Shown here: positions 7,161-12,559 of the stretch, one piece after another | Layout of the letters: each line of letters begins with the position of its first letter | Numbering within the stretch: the stretch's first letter is position 1 | Source of the DNA: an uncultured Chloroflexota bacterium | GTDB taxonomy: Bacteria > Chloroflexota > Anaerolineae > Anaerolineales > Anaerolineaceae | DNA length: 12,559 nucleotides | Direction of reading: 5' to 3' | NCBI GenBank assembly: GCA_902795255.1 | Contig: CADBKS010000070.1 | Coordinates: 1-12,559, forward strand | Program-made: the position numbers and the translations under genes | Notes under the pieces: generated by a model | Database searches by the model: none | What the model was told of the DNA's origin: nothing | Seen by the model: the letters and a program-made list of their open reading frames with translations, nothing else

Positions 7161-7196
7161 TATTTCGTTAATCTTTTACTGATATCTTTCTGATGA
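7157..7196 (+). promoter_or_regulatory. Phased 11-bp direct repeats, Pho-box-like operator candidate
   Basis: Four 7-bp units start every 11 bp: CTGATAT at 7157, TTAATCT at 7168 (degenerate), CTGATAT at 7179 and CTGATGA at 7190. They are separated by 4-bp spacers TTCG, TTTA and CTTT. This 7+4 layout is the geometry of Pho boxes bound head-to-tail by PhoB/OmpR-family regulators, the same family as the gene ending at 7160. The first unit overlaps the regulator's stop codon. Which promoter it would serve is unclear; the nearest downstream gene is hsp20. Confidence 0.45.
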
Positions 7197-7226
7197 ACCG
7201 CAAGTATTCTTCTAATACTTGCGGTT
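7196..7226 (+). terminator. Hairpin after the response regulator, probable terminator
   Basis: A perfect 13-bp inverted repeat (7196-7208 with 7214-7226) around the 5-nt loop CTTCT, followed by TATTATT, a modest U-rich tail. It starts 35 nt after the response-regulator stop codon. Termination is the simplest reading. The short loop, the weak tail and the repeat array directly before it leave open a regulatory role. Confidence 0.7.
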
Positions 7227-7233
7227 TATTATT

Positions 7234-7265
7234 GATAATGTAAGCCGATGAGAGAGAAGCTTACA
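7234..7265 (+). promoter_or_regulatory. hsp20 promoter/operator candidate
   Basis: A GATAAT (-10-like) at 7234-7239 is followed by an inverted repeat, TGTAAGC (7239-7245) and GCTTACA (7259-7265), with a 13-nt spacer. If the -10 is right, the repeat sits on the transcription start, a typical repressor position. The best -35 is only TTCTAA (7210-7215). It does not match the CIRCE element (HrcA) or the HspR box as I know them. Confidence 0.35.
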
Positions 7266-7316
7266 GAGAAAAAATAAAAAACAAGTGATGACTTGATCAG
7301 AAAACGGAGGAAAATT

Positions 7317-7769
7317 ATGACAGTCGTACGTTATAACCCCAACAGATATCTCAGCATGCAGGACACCATGAACAGTCTGGTGAACGCGCTTTTCAACAGT
7401 GATTCCAACAGTCTGGCTTCCGAAGCCAATGAATACGCTCCGCGTCTCGACATGAAAGAGACCGAAGACGCTTTCGTTCTCAAACTCACGATGCCGGGTC
7501 TGGACAAGGATGCCATCGATATTTCCGTCAGCGACGGTGTGCTGACCATCAAGGGTGAGACCAAAGAGGAAGAAGAAAAGGAAGATGAAAAATATACCTG
7601 GCTGGTCCGCGAACATAAGCACGTTTCTTATTACCGCTCCGTGCGGCTTCCTTCCGAAGTCGTTGCCGATAAGGCTGAAGCCGAATACCGCAACGGTGTG
7701 CTGATGCTGACCCTGCCGAAGGCGGAAGAAGTAAAACCGAAATCGATCGCTGTGAAGATCAGTGATTAA
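7317..7769 (+). CDS. hsp20: HSP20-family small heat-shock protein
   Basis: A 150-aa ATP-independent chaperone that binds unfolding proteins in the cytosol and forms oligomers. The N-terminal region (1-40) is short and variable. The alpha-crystallin domain covers about 42-134: PRLDMKETEDAFVLKLTMPG, ISVSDGVLTIKGE, a charged EEEEKEDEK loop, SYYRSVRLP, and the signature EYRNGVLMLTLPK. A C-terminal tail with SIAVKI can serve as the I-x-I/V docking motif (I144/V146). I chose the ATG at 7317 because a perfect GGAGG lies 6 nt upstream; the frame also runs 8 codons further up without a site. It is a single-gene unit, with a hairpin and possible operator before it and a hairpin after it. Confidence 0.96.
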   Translation: MTVVRYNPNRYLSMQDTMNSLVNALFNSDSNSLASEANEYAPRLDMKETEDAFVLKLTMPGLDKDAIDISVSDGVLTIKGETKEEEEKEDEKYTWLVREHKHVSYYRSVRLPSEVVADKAEAEYRNGVLMLTLPKAEEVKPKSIAVKISD

Positions 7770-7805
7770 ACCTCATTGCACCTCCTAAACCATTTCCATT
7801 CAGAT

Positions 7806-7833
7806 TTTGAGCGGCGCGTAAGCGCCGCTCAAA
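7806..7833. terminator. Hairpin between convergent hsp20 and the 88-aa gene
   Basis: A perfect 12-bp inverted repeat (TTTGAGCGGCGC at 7806-7817 with GCGCCGCTCAAA at 7822-7833) around a GTAA loop. It lies 36 nt after hsp20 and 48 nt after the end of the minus-strand gene at 7882. The U-tract is short in both directions (ATTTAAT on plus, none strong on minus). A shared bidirectional terminator is likely because of its position and stem strength. Confidence 0.7.
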
Positions 7834-7881
7834 CATTTAATACACGGAAAGTTCAGATGGAAAGGCCGAAGGTCCTGCCGG

Positions 7882-8148
7882 TCAAATACACGGCATTTTG
7901 ATCGTTTCGATCCACTGGCAGGTGCGGAGACGGCGCCGGAAATTCCGGTTGCTGTCGAGCTTATCCCACATTTCGGGACAGATCTTGCGGATCTTTTCCT
8001 CGACGTTCAGGTATTTGAACTCGAAGTCTTTGGCTTTGTCGCTGATATGAAATTCCTCGCGGAAAACTTCTTTCCCGTCCCGGTCGAAATAAAGCGCCAG
8101 CCGGTCCGGTTCCGGGTTGTTGGAGTAGATCATGCATTCATGTTCCAT
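7882..8148 (-). CDS. Hypothetical small protein (88 aa)
   Basis: I do not recognise this protein. From the ATG at 8148 it is 88 aa, soluble and mixed-charge, with no membrane segment or signal peptide. An acidic, beta-looking first half (RLALYFDRDGKEVFREEF) leads to a helix rich in Lys/Glu and then a basic patch (RNFRRRLRT, about 70-78). Cysteines are at 5, 60, 80 and 87 without a metal-site pattern. I preferred 8148 over the longer frame (to 8253) because AAAGGAA lies about 10 nt upstream and a TATAAT lies at 8171-8176, inside the longer version. It looks monocistronic: promoter in front, hairpin behind. Its codon use and GC resemble the neighbours. The basic patch could bind nucleic acid, but that is only a guess. 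Confidence 0.75.
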   Translation of the reverse strand: MEHECMIYSNNPEPDRLALYFDRDGKEVFREEFHISDKAKDFEFKYLNVEEKIRKICPEMWDKLDSNRNFRRRLRTCQWIETIKMPCI

Positions 8149-8170
8149 GGCAAATGGTTCCTTTCCGGAT

Positions 8171-8176
8171 ATTATA
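8171..8176 (-). promoter_or_regulatory. -10 box of the 88-aa gene
   Basis: A perfect TATAAT on the minus strand, 22 nt upstream of the chosen ATG at 8148. No convincing -35 stands 16-18 nt away (CACACA is the closest). Its main use is to support the downstream start. Confidence 0.5.
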
Positions 8177-8288
8177 CCCGCGGTTCGTTTCCCTGTGTGT
8201 CCGGGTTTGGAAAAAGCGGGGAAATCCGCTGCGGCCGGAGCCTTACTTTTCAAAGGCTTGTACAGCGTATCTGCTTTACGGGCAGGAT

Positions 8289-8316
8289 AAAAAAACTGCC
8301 GTTTTTGGCAGTTTTT
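8289..8316 (-). terminator. Terminator of the MFS permease gene
   Basis: AAAAACTGCC (8291-8300) pairs perfectly with GGCAGTTTTT (8307-8316) over a 6-nt loop. On the minus strand the stem ends in seven Ts (8289-8295). It lies 18 nt after the permease stop codon and separates it from the 88-aa gene. Confidence 0.9.
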
Positions 8317-8334
8317 GGTTTTGTCTGAGGCCGG

Positions 8335-9546
8335 TCAGGCCCGGGCGGTCTGTGTGTATTTCCGGACGGCGCTGATCATCAGGAAGGAGCCGATAACGGT
8401 CATCACCACGCCCATCCATAAAAGGGTCCGGATCCCGGAATGGTCCAGCACGATCCCGCCGACCAGGCCGCCGATCATAAATCCACCTTCATTGGCACCG
8501 ACCAGCAGCCCCTGGGCCATCACCCGGTTGCGCGGCTGGACGGCCTGGTTGGCGAAATAGATCGAGGACATCGCGAAGAGCGAATAGGCGAAGATCTGCA
8601 TGGATTCCGATACGGCCAGGCTGAGGCCGTTCCGGGCCAGCGCTGCCGTCAGGAGCTTGATGGAGAAGAACACTGCGGAGACCTTCAGCAGCGTCAGCGG
8701 GGAAAACTTTTTCGTGATCCGCGCGTAGAACATCATCGGGATCAGCTCCAGCCCTGCGGCCAGGCCGTTCATCCAGCCCGCAAAATCGGATCCCAGCCCG
8801 AACTGTGCGGCGACATTTGGCAGGTAGGTATTGACCACCGAATGCCCGAAGAAGATAAACACGGTCGCGATGGCGAACATCGCGAAGACGCTGTTGTTGC
8901 GCAGGAACACGCCGAGATTATCGGACGGTTCGGAGCGGTCCCGTTTTTCGGAGCCTGGGGTTCTCAGCAGCTGCGGGTCCGGCAGGGTCATCAGCAGAAC
9001 GAAGAGCAGCACCAGCAGTGCGATGTTGAGCTTATGCGAGATCGGGCTGCCGAAACGGACGATCAGCATCCCCAGCAGGATGTTGGCGGCCGCGTATCCG
9101 ACCGAGCCGAAGCCTCTGCCGATCCCCGGATCGATCGGGATCCCGGCGTTGACATATTCCATTCCCAGCGAGACCATCAGCGACTGAAGTCCGATCTCGA
9201 ACAGTCCGAAAAGGATGTAGATGGGCAGGAAAAAGATCAGTTTTGCCGGCAGGACGAAGGTCAGCAGGGAACACAGGATGGAGGGGACACAGCACAGTGT
9301 GATGAACTGTTTCAGGGTGATCTTCCGCAGCCGGTTCAGGATCGCCGAAAAATTCGGCTGGATGGCAGCGGTGAAAAAGGTATGGATCGAGGTGATGAGC
9401 CCGACCTGTGTGTAAGTGAATCCGCGGTCGCTGAGGTAAACGGCGATAAAGCTGCGGACCATGCAGAAGGCGGCAAAATAAACGGCAAAGGCCGCCGCGT
9501 AATGGGCGGTGATGCGTCTCGGGTTGATCGTTGTTGTTTCTTTCAT
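8335..9546 (-). CDS. Major facilitator superfamily permease (LacY/PPP-like)
   Basis: A 403-aa inner-membrane transporter with about 12 hydrophobic segments in two six-helix halves, joined by a charged cytosolic loop (about 189-218, with EKRDRSEPSD). The stretch GIGRGFGSVGYA (141-152) resembles the R-x-(W/F)-G-S-(I/V)-G motif of the MFS_1-like group (LacY, phenylpropionate permease HcaT, nucleoside symporters). The short loop GFTYTQVGL after helix 1 is also typical for MFS proteins. Substrate cannot be told; a proton-coupled organic solute or sugar is usual for the group. The ATG at 9546 is the first Met and fits the N-terminus, but its only Shine-Dalgarno-like sequence (AGGAAG at 9560-9565) is 13 nt away, rather far. 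It may be read through from the LysM gene upstream. A clear terminator follows. Confidence 0.92.
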   Translation of the reverse strand: MKETTTINPRRITAHYAAAFAVYFAAFCMVRSFIAVYLSDRGFTYTQVGLITSIHTFFTAAIQPNFSAILNRLRKITLKQFITLCCVPSILCSLLTFVLPAKLIFFLPIYILFGLFEIGLQSLMVSLGMEYVNAGIPIDPGIGRGFGSVGYAAANILLGMLIVRFGSPISHKLNIALLVLLFVLLMTLPDPQLLRTPGSEKRDRSEPSDNLGVFLRNNSVFAMFAIATVFIFFGHSVVNTYLPNVAAQFGLGSDFAGWMNGLAAGLELIPMMFYARITKKFSPLTLLKVSAVFFSIKLLTAALARNGLSLAVSESMQIFAYSLFAMSSIYFANQAVQPRNRVMAQGLLVGANEGGFMIGGLVGGIVLDHSGIRTLLWMGVVMTVIGSFLMISAVRKYTQTARA

Positions 9547-9559
9547 GCAGAGATGAATG

Positions 9560-9596
9560 CTTCCTTACGAAACAGGAAGGCGCGTGTGCGCCTTCC
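9560..9596 (-). promoter_or_regulatory. Hairpin and alternative pairing before the permease gene
   Basis: GGAAGGCGC (9575-9583) and GCGCCTTCC (9588-9596) form a perfect 9-bp stem with a GTGT loop. It lies 60 nt after the LysM gene stop and 28 nt before the permease start. The tail on the minus strand (TGTTTCG) is a poor U-tract, so termination would be leaky. One arm (CTTCCT on the minus strand, 9574-9579) can instead pair with AGGAAG (9560-9565), the only ribosome-site-like sequence of the permease. Confidence 0.5.
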
Positions 9597-9655
9597 CGGA
9601 TATTCTATGTAGTTTGGCTGCGGATACCGCCGTATAGCGGATTCGCGGGATATTC

Positions 9656-10816
9656 TCAGTTGACCGTGACGCCGGTCCAGATGAAGGTCCTGGCTTCGCT
9701 GCGCGCGCCGGCGGGTTCATATGTTGAAGGTGAACCTTCCGAAGCGATGGTCTGCCGGACCGCCGTGACGTACCAGCGGATCACGTGCGGGGCGGTGTCG
9801 CTGCTCGGGCGGAAATCCATCGGGACGATGAACTTGGTGTCCGGTACGTATTGAATGAGTTTGCGTCCCGCACCTTCGGTAACGTCTTCGAGCACGACTT
9901 CATAGGCCTCATTCGGCAGCAGGGAACCGACACCCGCCCACTGCAGGGTGATGGTTTCGCCGCTGACGTTGTAGGAAGCCCCGTCCGCGGGGAGCAGCAG
10001 GTTCGGCGCCGCGTAGGGCGGCGGGGTGGTCGGCGTGGAGGTCGGCCCCGGGGTGACCCGTTCGCAGAGCGGGATCTTGATCGTTGTCCCGGCAATGACG
10101 ATATCGCCGGTCAGCCCGTTGTACTGGCGGATGATATCGGTGGTGACGCCGTAATTCAGCGCGATGCCGAACAGAGTGTCGGTGTTGGTGACCAGATGGT
10201 CATAGGATCCGCAGGCTTCCAGCGTGGCCTGCTGTGAGGTCATTGTGCCGGTCGGCTGCGGGGTCGGGGTGATCGTCGGCTGCGGGATCAGCAGCGTCTG
10301 GCCGGGGGAAAGATAGCAGTCAGCCGAAAGGTTGTTCTGCAGGACGATGCTGGCAACGGAAACGTCAAACACCGCAGCAATGGACGCGCAGAGGTCCCCG
10401 TCCTTGACCGTATATTCGATCGGCTGCAGCGGGGTCGGCGACATCACCATGGTCGGGGTCGGCGTTTCGGTCGGCGGTTCGGTCGGTGTCGGGCTCAGGG
10501 TCGCTGAGGGCAGCGGTGTCGGTTCGACCACGCGGCCGGTCTGCTGGAGCAGGATAAAGGCCACTGCGGCCCCGATGCCAATCAGGAGCAGGACCAGCCC
10601 GATGAAGATCGGAATGCTGATGGAAACATTGCGCAGGCGCGGTTTTTCGATGCGTTCGCTGTCGTTCCCGGATGCGGGTGTGTTTTTGCCGGTCTGGACC
10701 GGTTCGGTGTTGAATGTCCGTCCGCAGACCAGACAGCGGGTCGCGGATTCATTCATCCGGGTGCCGCAGGTCGGGCAGATCTTGGTTCTCTGTTGTTGGT
10801 TCATTTCGTTAGCCAT
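9656..10816 (-). CDS. Zinc-ribbon, single-TM, double-LysM envelope protein
   Basis: A 386-aa protein. Residues 14-31 form a CPTC...CLVC zinc ribbon (Cys14, 17, 28, 31). One TM helix is at about 67-90. A Pro/Thr-rich linker spans 97-132 (TPTEPPTETPTPT). LysM 1 is at about 134-178 (YTVKDGDLCASIAAVF ... LSPGQTLLIPQP) and LysM 2 at about 206-249 (DHLVTNTDTLFGIALNYGV ... IKIPL). A second linker leads to a beta-sandwich, Fn3-like domain (about 268-386). The expected topology puts the zinc ribbon in the cytosol and the LysM domains outside, where they bind peptidoglycan or another N-acetylglucosamine polymer. The cysteine pairs 143/167 and 202/251 sit in or beside the two LysM units and could be disulfides. 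The ATG at 10816 has AAGGGG about 10 nt upstream. The overall architecture reminds me of Anaerolineae proteins. Its function beyond wall binding is unknown. Confidence 0.9.
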   Translation of the reverse strand: MANEMNQQQRTKICPTCGTRMNESATRCLVCGRTFNTEPVQTGKNTPASGNDSERIEKPRLRNVSISIPIFIGLVLLLIGIGAAVAFILLQQTGRVVEPTPLPSATLSPTPTEPPTETPTPTMVMSPTPLQPIEYTVKDGDLCASIAAVFDVSVASIVLQNNLSADCYLSPGQTLLIPQPTITPTPQPTGTMTSQQATLEACGSYDHLVTNTDTLFGIALNYGVTTDIIRQYNGLTGDIVIAGTTIKIPLCERVTPGPTSTPTTPPPYAAPNLLLPADGASYNVSGETITLQWAGVGSLLPNEAYEVVLEDVTEGAGRKLIQYVPDTKFIVPMDFRPSSDTAPHVIRWYVTAVRQTIASEGSPSTYEPAGARSEARTFIWTGVTVN

Positions 10817-10841
10817 GCATTTTTCCCCTTATACAATGACG

Positions 10842-10847
10842 ATTATA
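10842..10847 (-). promoter_or_regulatory. -10 box of the LysM-protein gene
   Basis: A perfect TATAAT on the minus strand, 25 nt before the start at 10816, leaving room for a short leader with the AAGGGG ribosome site. No good -35 is seen 16-18 nt upstream, so I call only the -10. Confidence 0.45.
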
Positions 10848-10924
10848 ACATTTTTTGCAGCATGTCTGCTTTTTCAATGCAAGATCGGGCCCCTGTGTTT
10901 ATCCGCCTCCAGCCCGGGAATAAA

Positions 10925-10953
10925 TTGACATCCGCGCCCGAAAAGAGTATCAT
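10925..10953 (+). promoter_or_regulatory. Promoter of hemW
   Basis: A perfect TTGACA at 10925-10930, a 17-nt spacer, then TATCAT at 10948-10953: a near-consensus housekeeping sigma promoter. Transcription should begin near 10960, giving a GC-rich leader of about 48 nt. Confidence 0.8.
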
Positions 10954-11007
10954 CAGTAAAAAAGGCGGCCGCCGCTGAACGCGGGCGTGTGATTGTATGG
11001 AAAAATG

Positions 11008-12162
11008 ATGAACGATTCGATTTCTGTTTACATCCATATTCCTTTCTGCAGGACGCGCTGTTTTTACTGCGACTTCAATACGTTTGCGGGGAAGGAACAG
11101 CTGATCCCGGATTATATCGGCGCGCTGTGCCGTGAGATCCGGCTGCAGGAACCTTATGCGGCCGCGCCGGTCCACAGCATCTATTTCGGGGGCGGCACTC
11201 CCTCACGGCTCGGGATCCCGGATGTTTCAGCGGTCATGGATGCTGTCCGGGAGACTTTCACGGTGGATTCGGATGCGGAGGTCACGTTTGAGTGCAACCC
11301 CTGTGACGTGACGGCGGCATATGCCGCGGGACTTTCAGACCTCGGGATCAACCGTGTGAGTCTCGGCATGCAGTCCGCCGTACCGGAAGAACTCCGGCGG
11401 ATGGGACGCCGGCATACCCCCGAACAGACTGCCGAAGCGGTGCGGACCCTGCGGCAGGCCGGGATCGGGAACCTCAGCCTGGACCTGATCTACGGCTATC
11501 CGGAGCAGACGATTGAAAAATGGCGGATCTCGCTGCGGGCTGCCGCGGAAATGGACGTGCGGCACATCTCGCTTTACGCGCTGAGCGTTGAGGAAGGCAG
11601 CGCGCTCCGGCGGCAGCTGGAAGCGGGAAAACTGAGCCTGCCGGATGAGGAACTCACGGTCGGGATGTATGACGAAGCCGCGGCATTTCTCGCGGAACAG
11701 GGCTTCCGGCATTATGAGATCTCCAACTGGGCCGCGGATGAGGCCTCGGAGAGCCGGCACAACAAACAGTACTGGTACGTACGACCTTATTACGGTTTCG
11801 GCGCCGGTGCCCACGGCTGGATCGGTGCCCGGCGGATCCGCAATGTTTCGGGGATCGGGGAATATATCGAAAAAATGGACAGCGCGGAAGGCCGCTTCCC
11901 GGCAGCCGCAGAGATCATACCGCAGGACCGCCGGACGGAGATGCAGGACGTGATGATGCTGGGTCTGCGCATGCTGCGGACGGGGATCAGCGAGGAGCGT
12001 TTCCGTGCGCGTTTCGGCGAAGAGATGCGGACCGTATTTCACCGGGAACTGCGCCGGCTGGAACGGAAGGACCTGGTGCGGTGGACGGAAGACGGCACGC
12101 TGCTGCTTTCCCCGGATAAAGTAATGGTAGCCAACCAGGCCTTCATCGAATTCGTCGACTGA
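11008..12162 (+). CDS. hemW: HemW, radical-SAM heme chaperone (HemN-like)
   Basis: A 384-aa cytosolic radical-SAM protein. The iron-sulfur triad is C14-x3-C18-x2-C21 in HIPFCRTRCFYCDF. Asp follows the third Cys; a further Cys two residues on would mark the true oxygen-independent coproporphyrinogen oxidase HemN. That points to HemW, which binds heme and hands it to client proteins. Other marks are GGGTP (61-65, SAM binding), TFECNP (93-98), RVSLGMQS, LDLIYGYPEQT, HYEISNWA and the HemW-type HNKQYW (251-256) with YGFGAGAHG after it. The C-terminal helical/winged region ends in NQAFIEFVD. The start is uncertain: ATGs at 11005 and 11008 are adjacent, and only a weak GGA at 10999-11001 lies in front; I chose 11008 for spacing. 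It stands alone between a strong promoter and a strong terminator. Many databases label such genes 'coproporphyrinogen III oxidase', which is probably wrong here. Confidence 0.93.
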   Translation: MNDSISVYIHIPFCRTRCFYCDFNTFAGKEQLIPDYIGALCREIRLQEPYAAAPVHSIYFGGGTPSRLGIPDVSAVMDAVRETFTVDSDAEVTFECNPCDVTAAYAAGLSDLGINRVSLGMQSAVPEELRRMGRRHTPEQTAEAVRTLRQAGIGNLSLDLIYGYPEQTIEKWRISLRAAAEMDVRHISLYALSVEEGSALRRQLEAGKLSLPDEELTVGMYDEAAAFLAEQGFRHYEISNWAADEASESRHNKQYWYVRPYYGFGAGAHGWIGARRIRNVSGIGEYIEKMDSAEGRFPAAAEIIPQDRRTEMQDVMMLGLRMLRTGISEERFRARFGEEMRTVFHRELRRLERKDLVRWTEDGTLLLSPDKVMVANQAFIEFVD

Positions 12163-12232
12163 GCGTCCGGGGGCATTCCCAAACCGATCCAATACAGGAA
12201 ATTCATACCGGCAGTCCCGCCGGACCCAATAA

Positions 12233-12268
12233 ACCGAAAACAGCCGCGGAAACGCGGCTGTTTTCGGT
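12233..12268 (+). terminator. Terminator of hemW
   Basis: A perfect 16-bp inverted repeat (12233-12248 with 12253-12268) closed by a GAAA tetraloop, with AAAA/TTTT inside the stem and ATTGTTAT after it. It lies 70 nt past the hemW stop codon. Confidence 0.9.
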
Positions 12269-12283
12269 CATTGTTATATCAAC

Positions 12284-12391
12284 TATAATCGCTTACTTCG
12301 TTGTATTCATGGCAATCAGAAGTGAGTGCTTCGCAGGGCGCGGCACGATTGCTCGTGTGTTTGCATAAGCTTGCTTGCCGCGCCTGGTTTT
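12284..12391 (+). other. Structured intergenic element, possible small RNA or dispersed repeat
   Basis: Between the hemW terminator and the last gene. A TATAAT (12284-12289) is followed by a small hairpin (GAAG 12319-12322 with CTTC 12329-12332). Next comes a perfect 9-bp outer stem, GGCGCGGCA (12337-12345) with TGCCGCGCC (12376-12384), enclosing a CACGA/TCGTG hairpin that partly competes with it. TTTT (12388-12391) then follows, like an intrinsic terminator. A 19-codon frame also fits here (12309-12368, MAIRSECFAGRGTIARVFA), without a ribosome site. I cannot decide between a small RNA, a genome-wide intergenic repeat and a meaningless fold; it matches no RNA family I know. Confidence 0.35.
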
Positions 12392-12490
12392 ATTAGCCGG
12401 GGACAATCTGTATTTGTTTACCCTTAGTTCGTAATATGGCTCTCCCACATTTTGTGGAAGTTACCTTTACCTCTGAACTCTGAACTCTTC

Positions 12491-12559
12491 TCACTCCAGG
12501 ATCTGCTGGGCTTCGATGTAGAAGCGCTTTTCATGCGCTTCGCCCATGGAGAAGGTCTT
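12491..12559 (-). CDS. C-terminal end of an unrecognised protein (partial)
   Basis: The last 22 codons and TGA stop of a minus-strand gene whose body lies beyond the window. The visible end is KTFSMGEAHEKRFYIEAQQI plus Leu-Glu, a charged helix-like tail. The codon choice is normal for the window, which supports a real gene, but there is too little to identify it. Directly after its stop codon is a tandem 7-bp repeat (CTGAACT at 12473-12479 and 12480-12486). No terminator is obvious except the weak structures further down. Confidence 0.6.
   Translation of the reverse strand, partial: KTFSMGEAHEKRFYIEAQQILE

Noticed and set aside
7196..7265. CIRCE element for hsp20
   Set aside because: The inverted repeats present do not match TTAGCACTC-N9-GAGTGCTAA in sequence or spacing.
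8440..9612. 390-codon plus-strand frame opposite the MFS gene
   Set aside because: Codon-register shadow with Gln/Asp/Gly-rich sequence and no hydrophobic segments; the opposite strand encodes a clear 12-TM permease.
10450..10500. Tandem repeat in the LysM gene (TCGGCG/TCGGTC text)
   Set aside because: It is the codon echo of the Pro/Thr-rich linker, not a separate DNA repeat element.
10993..11007. Upstream TTG start for hemW
   Set aside because: No ribosome site before it; ATGs at 11005/11008 place the HIPFC motif at the usual distance from the N-terminus.
11335..12192. 285-codon minus-strand frame opposite hemW
   Set aside because: Register shadow of hemW; no ribosome site or family motif.
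12418..12440. tRNA-like T-loop text (AGTTCGTAAT)
   Set aside because: The flanking five-base arms do not pair, and no acceptor, D or anticodon arm fits around it.

Overview
The window reads as ordinary chromosomal core and housekeeping DNA from an anaerobic or facultative bacterium of moderate GC content. My best guess is the Chloroflexota class Anaerolineae. Three things suggest this: a zinc-ribbon/TM/LysM protein with Pro/Thr 'TPTPT' linkers, a long bifunctional Rel whose synthetase carries an EFDD motif, and a small Cys-rich, acid-tailed protein next to a DUF2997-type gene. The assignment is an inference from protein style, not from a marker gene. I see no phage, transposase, CRISPR array, rRNA or tRNA.

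Left part, all on the minus strand. From 1 to 497 there is a two-gene operon: a Cys4/acid-tail protein followed by a DUF2997-like protein that runs off the edge. A gene-poor stretch of about 330 bp follows, ending in a clear terminator at 824-862. That terminator closes a HAD phosphatase - rel operon (901-3846). The 17-bp terminator at 3914-3953 closes pckA (3966-5579), the ATP-type PEP carboxykinase. The pckA promoter region also faces a divergent gene.

Middle part, plus strand. A membrane-anchored SH3-like protein (5855-6337) appears to have a leaderless start. It is followed by an orphan OmpR-family response regulator (6420-7160) and an HSP20 small heat-shock protein (7317-7769). Between the last two lies a phased array of 7-bp repeats every 11 bp, laid out like a Pho box, followed by a hairpin. 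This suggests the regulator may act on its own neighbourhood or on hsp20.

Right part. On the minus strand there are an unrecognised 88-aa protein (7882-8148), a 12-TM MFS permease (8335-9546) and the zinc-ribbon/LysM protein (9656-10816). On the plus strand, hemW has a near-consensus promoter and a strong terminator. The last 290 bp hold a structured non-coding element of unknown nature and the last 22 codons of an unrecognised minus-strand gene.

The genes do not form one pathway. The themes are stress and nutrient adaptation ((p)ppGpp turnover, response regulator, HSP20), gluconeogenic/anaplerotic carbon flow (pckA), cell-envelope anchoring (SH3-like, LysM) and heme handling (HemW). No dramatic new system is visible. 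The best leads are the phased repeats at 7157-7196, the Cys4/DUF2997 operon at the left edge, the EFDD motif in an otherwise bifunctional Rel, and the structured element at 12309-12391.
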